From NCBI RefSeq assembly GCF_048569485.1, contig NC_134364.1:129991089-130055088 (forward strand): a DNA stretch of 64,000 nt, given 5' to 3'. Below, in pieces: positions 62,661 to 64,000 of this stretch. Below the pieces are notes generated by a model, which saw nothing but the letters and a program-made list of their open reading frames with translations, did not search any database and was not told the origin of the DNA. Source of the stretch: Anomaloglossus baeobatrachus (taxonomy: Eukaryota; Chordata; Amphibia; Anura; Aromobatidae). The position numbers were made by a program, and so were the translations under genes. Each line of letters starts with the position of its first letter. Position 1 is the first letter of the stretch.

Positions 62661-64000
62661 GATGTAAGCAGCCTATGTAATGTTTGATTATGTGTCACTG
62701 TGACCGGGTTTGTCCTCCCCTGTCTTTCCAGTGCGTGTCTCAGCTGCAAATACTGATAAAAGAAGACATGCGGAAGGTGAAACTCCGTTCTCAGTTGTTC
62801 AAAGCTTTTAAGAGTATTATTTTGTAGTACTTGTGACACTAAATGGATCCCTTTATCCTCCCATCCTCTGAACCCTACTAATTTTTTAATTTCTGGCAAG
62901 TCGGGGTTCTGCCACAGTGGCCAGAGCTCTGTAGGTCCGCTTATCCCCAAAAGAGACTTACCCCTGTCCCACACCCGGAATATCATAGCCAGTGTGGGAT
63001 ATCGTGCCCCATTTATCTGTCTTTGTCCCACATCCAACCGGCAACCTGGGTACTTCCATACTGATCCCTCTCTCACTATATCACCACTGGTATCATACCC
63101 TCCTTCTTTGCCCCAACCCCTCAGATGTTGCATCTGGGAGGCTATATAGTATATATATGGGTTTGGTACCGCCAGTCCTTCCTCCTCCTTTCCCCGCTGT
63201 AGCACTTCCAGTCGAATCCTAGCTTGCTTTTTCTTCCAAATAAGTTCCCGGAATATTGTATTAATTTTTACAAAAAATTCCCTACATATCCACAATGGAG
63301 AATTATGTATAAGGTATAGTAATTGTGGCATCATTACCATTTTAATTAAATTGGATCTGCCGACATTTGATAGCGGCAAACGGCACCAGGTATGCACTTT
63401 TGCTCTGAATCGCTGTAACAGGGGTTCCAGATTTAGGGCCTGGAAATCCTTCGGGATTGGGCTGACAATTACTCCCAGATATTTAAACTCCCGGACCACA
63501 GGAACTGGAATCTGTAAGTCCGAAAAGTCCCCCGGAAGGGGGTCCAACGGCATTAAAGCCGACTTGGACCAGTTGATTAGTAGACCAGACCTCTGTCCAA
63601 ATTCCCGAATGATATTCATTGCCGGCAAAATCGAGGAACGTACCCTGTCTAAATATAAGAGTAGATCGTCTGCGTATAATGATATCTTTTGTTTCACGGC
63701 TCCACACCGAAATCCCTCTACCTCCCTGGATTTCCGTATTGCCACTGCCAACGGCTCCACTGCAGTCGCGAATAGCAAGGGTGAAAGCGGGCACCCCTGT
63801 CTAGTACCTCTTCCAAGAGGAAAAGACTCGGAGACCCTGCCATTAACCCTAACCTTTGCCACCGGTGAGTCATATAGCAGTTTTACCCAATTTATGAATC
63901 TATGTCCAAAGCCCATTTTCCGAAGTACAGCCCACATATATTCCCATTCAAGGCTATCGAATGCCTTAGCGGCGTCTAATGACAAAATTGCCCTTTCCCC
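62661..64000 (-). mobile_element. L1-type LINE, ORF2 reverse transcriptase part, runs off window
   Basis: The minus-strand frame (62618-63985, open to the window edge) encodes the L1 RT: SLDAAKAFDSLEWEYMWAVL, GTRQGCPLSPLLFATAVEPL, KISLYADDLLLYL and GLLINWSKSALMPL, then the RT-distal region (ICREFFVKINTIFRELIWKK). The last residues left of 62661 belong to the Penelope-like insertion, not the LINE. The LINE's 3' part resumes at 54425. The RT segment itself shows no stop. ORF1 and the endonuclease domain would lie beyond the window. Confidence 0.9.

Overview
The window is vertebrate nuclear DNA, most likely from an amphibian (probably a frog). Two spliced host genes lie head-to-tail on the + strand: RFX5 (coding 12372-14862) and PI4KB (coding 26263-33426). 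From memory, human 1q21 has the same pair, neighbouring and in the same orientation. The amphibian call is an inference from the mobile-element mix: Penelope-like elements with GIY-YIG domains, a DIRS element, a Gmr1-type LTR element, an L1, Tc1, and piggyBac-type and Harbinger-type MITEs.

Layout. 1-5907: C-rich minisatellites around a CCAAT-rich CpG promoter (about 2400-2900) that probably serves RFX5. 5908-12371: RFX5 intron 1, filled with Tc1 relics, a large inverted-repeat element with nested MITEs, and a 27-bp minisatellite. 12372-17015: RFX5, with nine coding exons, one of them followed by an AT-AC (U12-type) intron, and a minisatellite in the 3' UTR. 17.1-26.2 kb: a foldback repeat, a 200-N assembly gap and three long G-rich minisatellites. 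26.2-33.9 kb: PI4KB, with eleven exons seen and three more minisatellites in its introns. 34-42.5 kb: interspersed repeats, a nucleolar-type retrocopy, MITEs nested three deep and one Penelope-like element. 42.5-64 kb: nested retroelements. A DIRS element holds a whole-looking Gmr1-type Ty3 element and an L1. The L1 in turn holds an 8.2-kb head-to-head pair of Penelope-like copies.

Function. RFX5 is the DNA-binding subunit of the RFX complex at MHC class II promoters. PI4KB makes PI4P at the Golgi. They share no pathway and are simply neighbours. Most long reading frames in the first 33 kb are minisatellite artefacts.

No rRNA, tRNA gene, CRISPR array or convincing new host system was seen. 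The points most worth a second look are the AT-AC intron in RFX5, the Penelope-like palindromes with relict hammerhead-ribozyme motifs, the Gmr1-type element with integrase ahead of reverse transcriptase and a 47-nt tRNA-Leu match at its primer site, and the density of eleven unrelated minisatellites around two ordinary genes.
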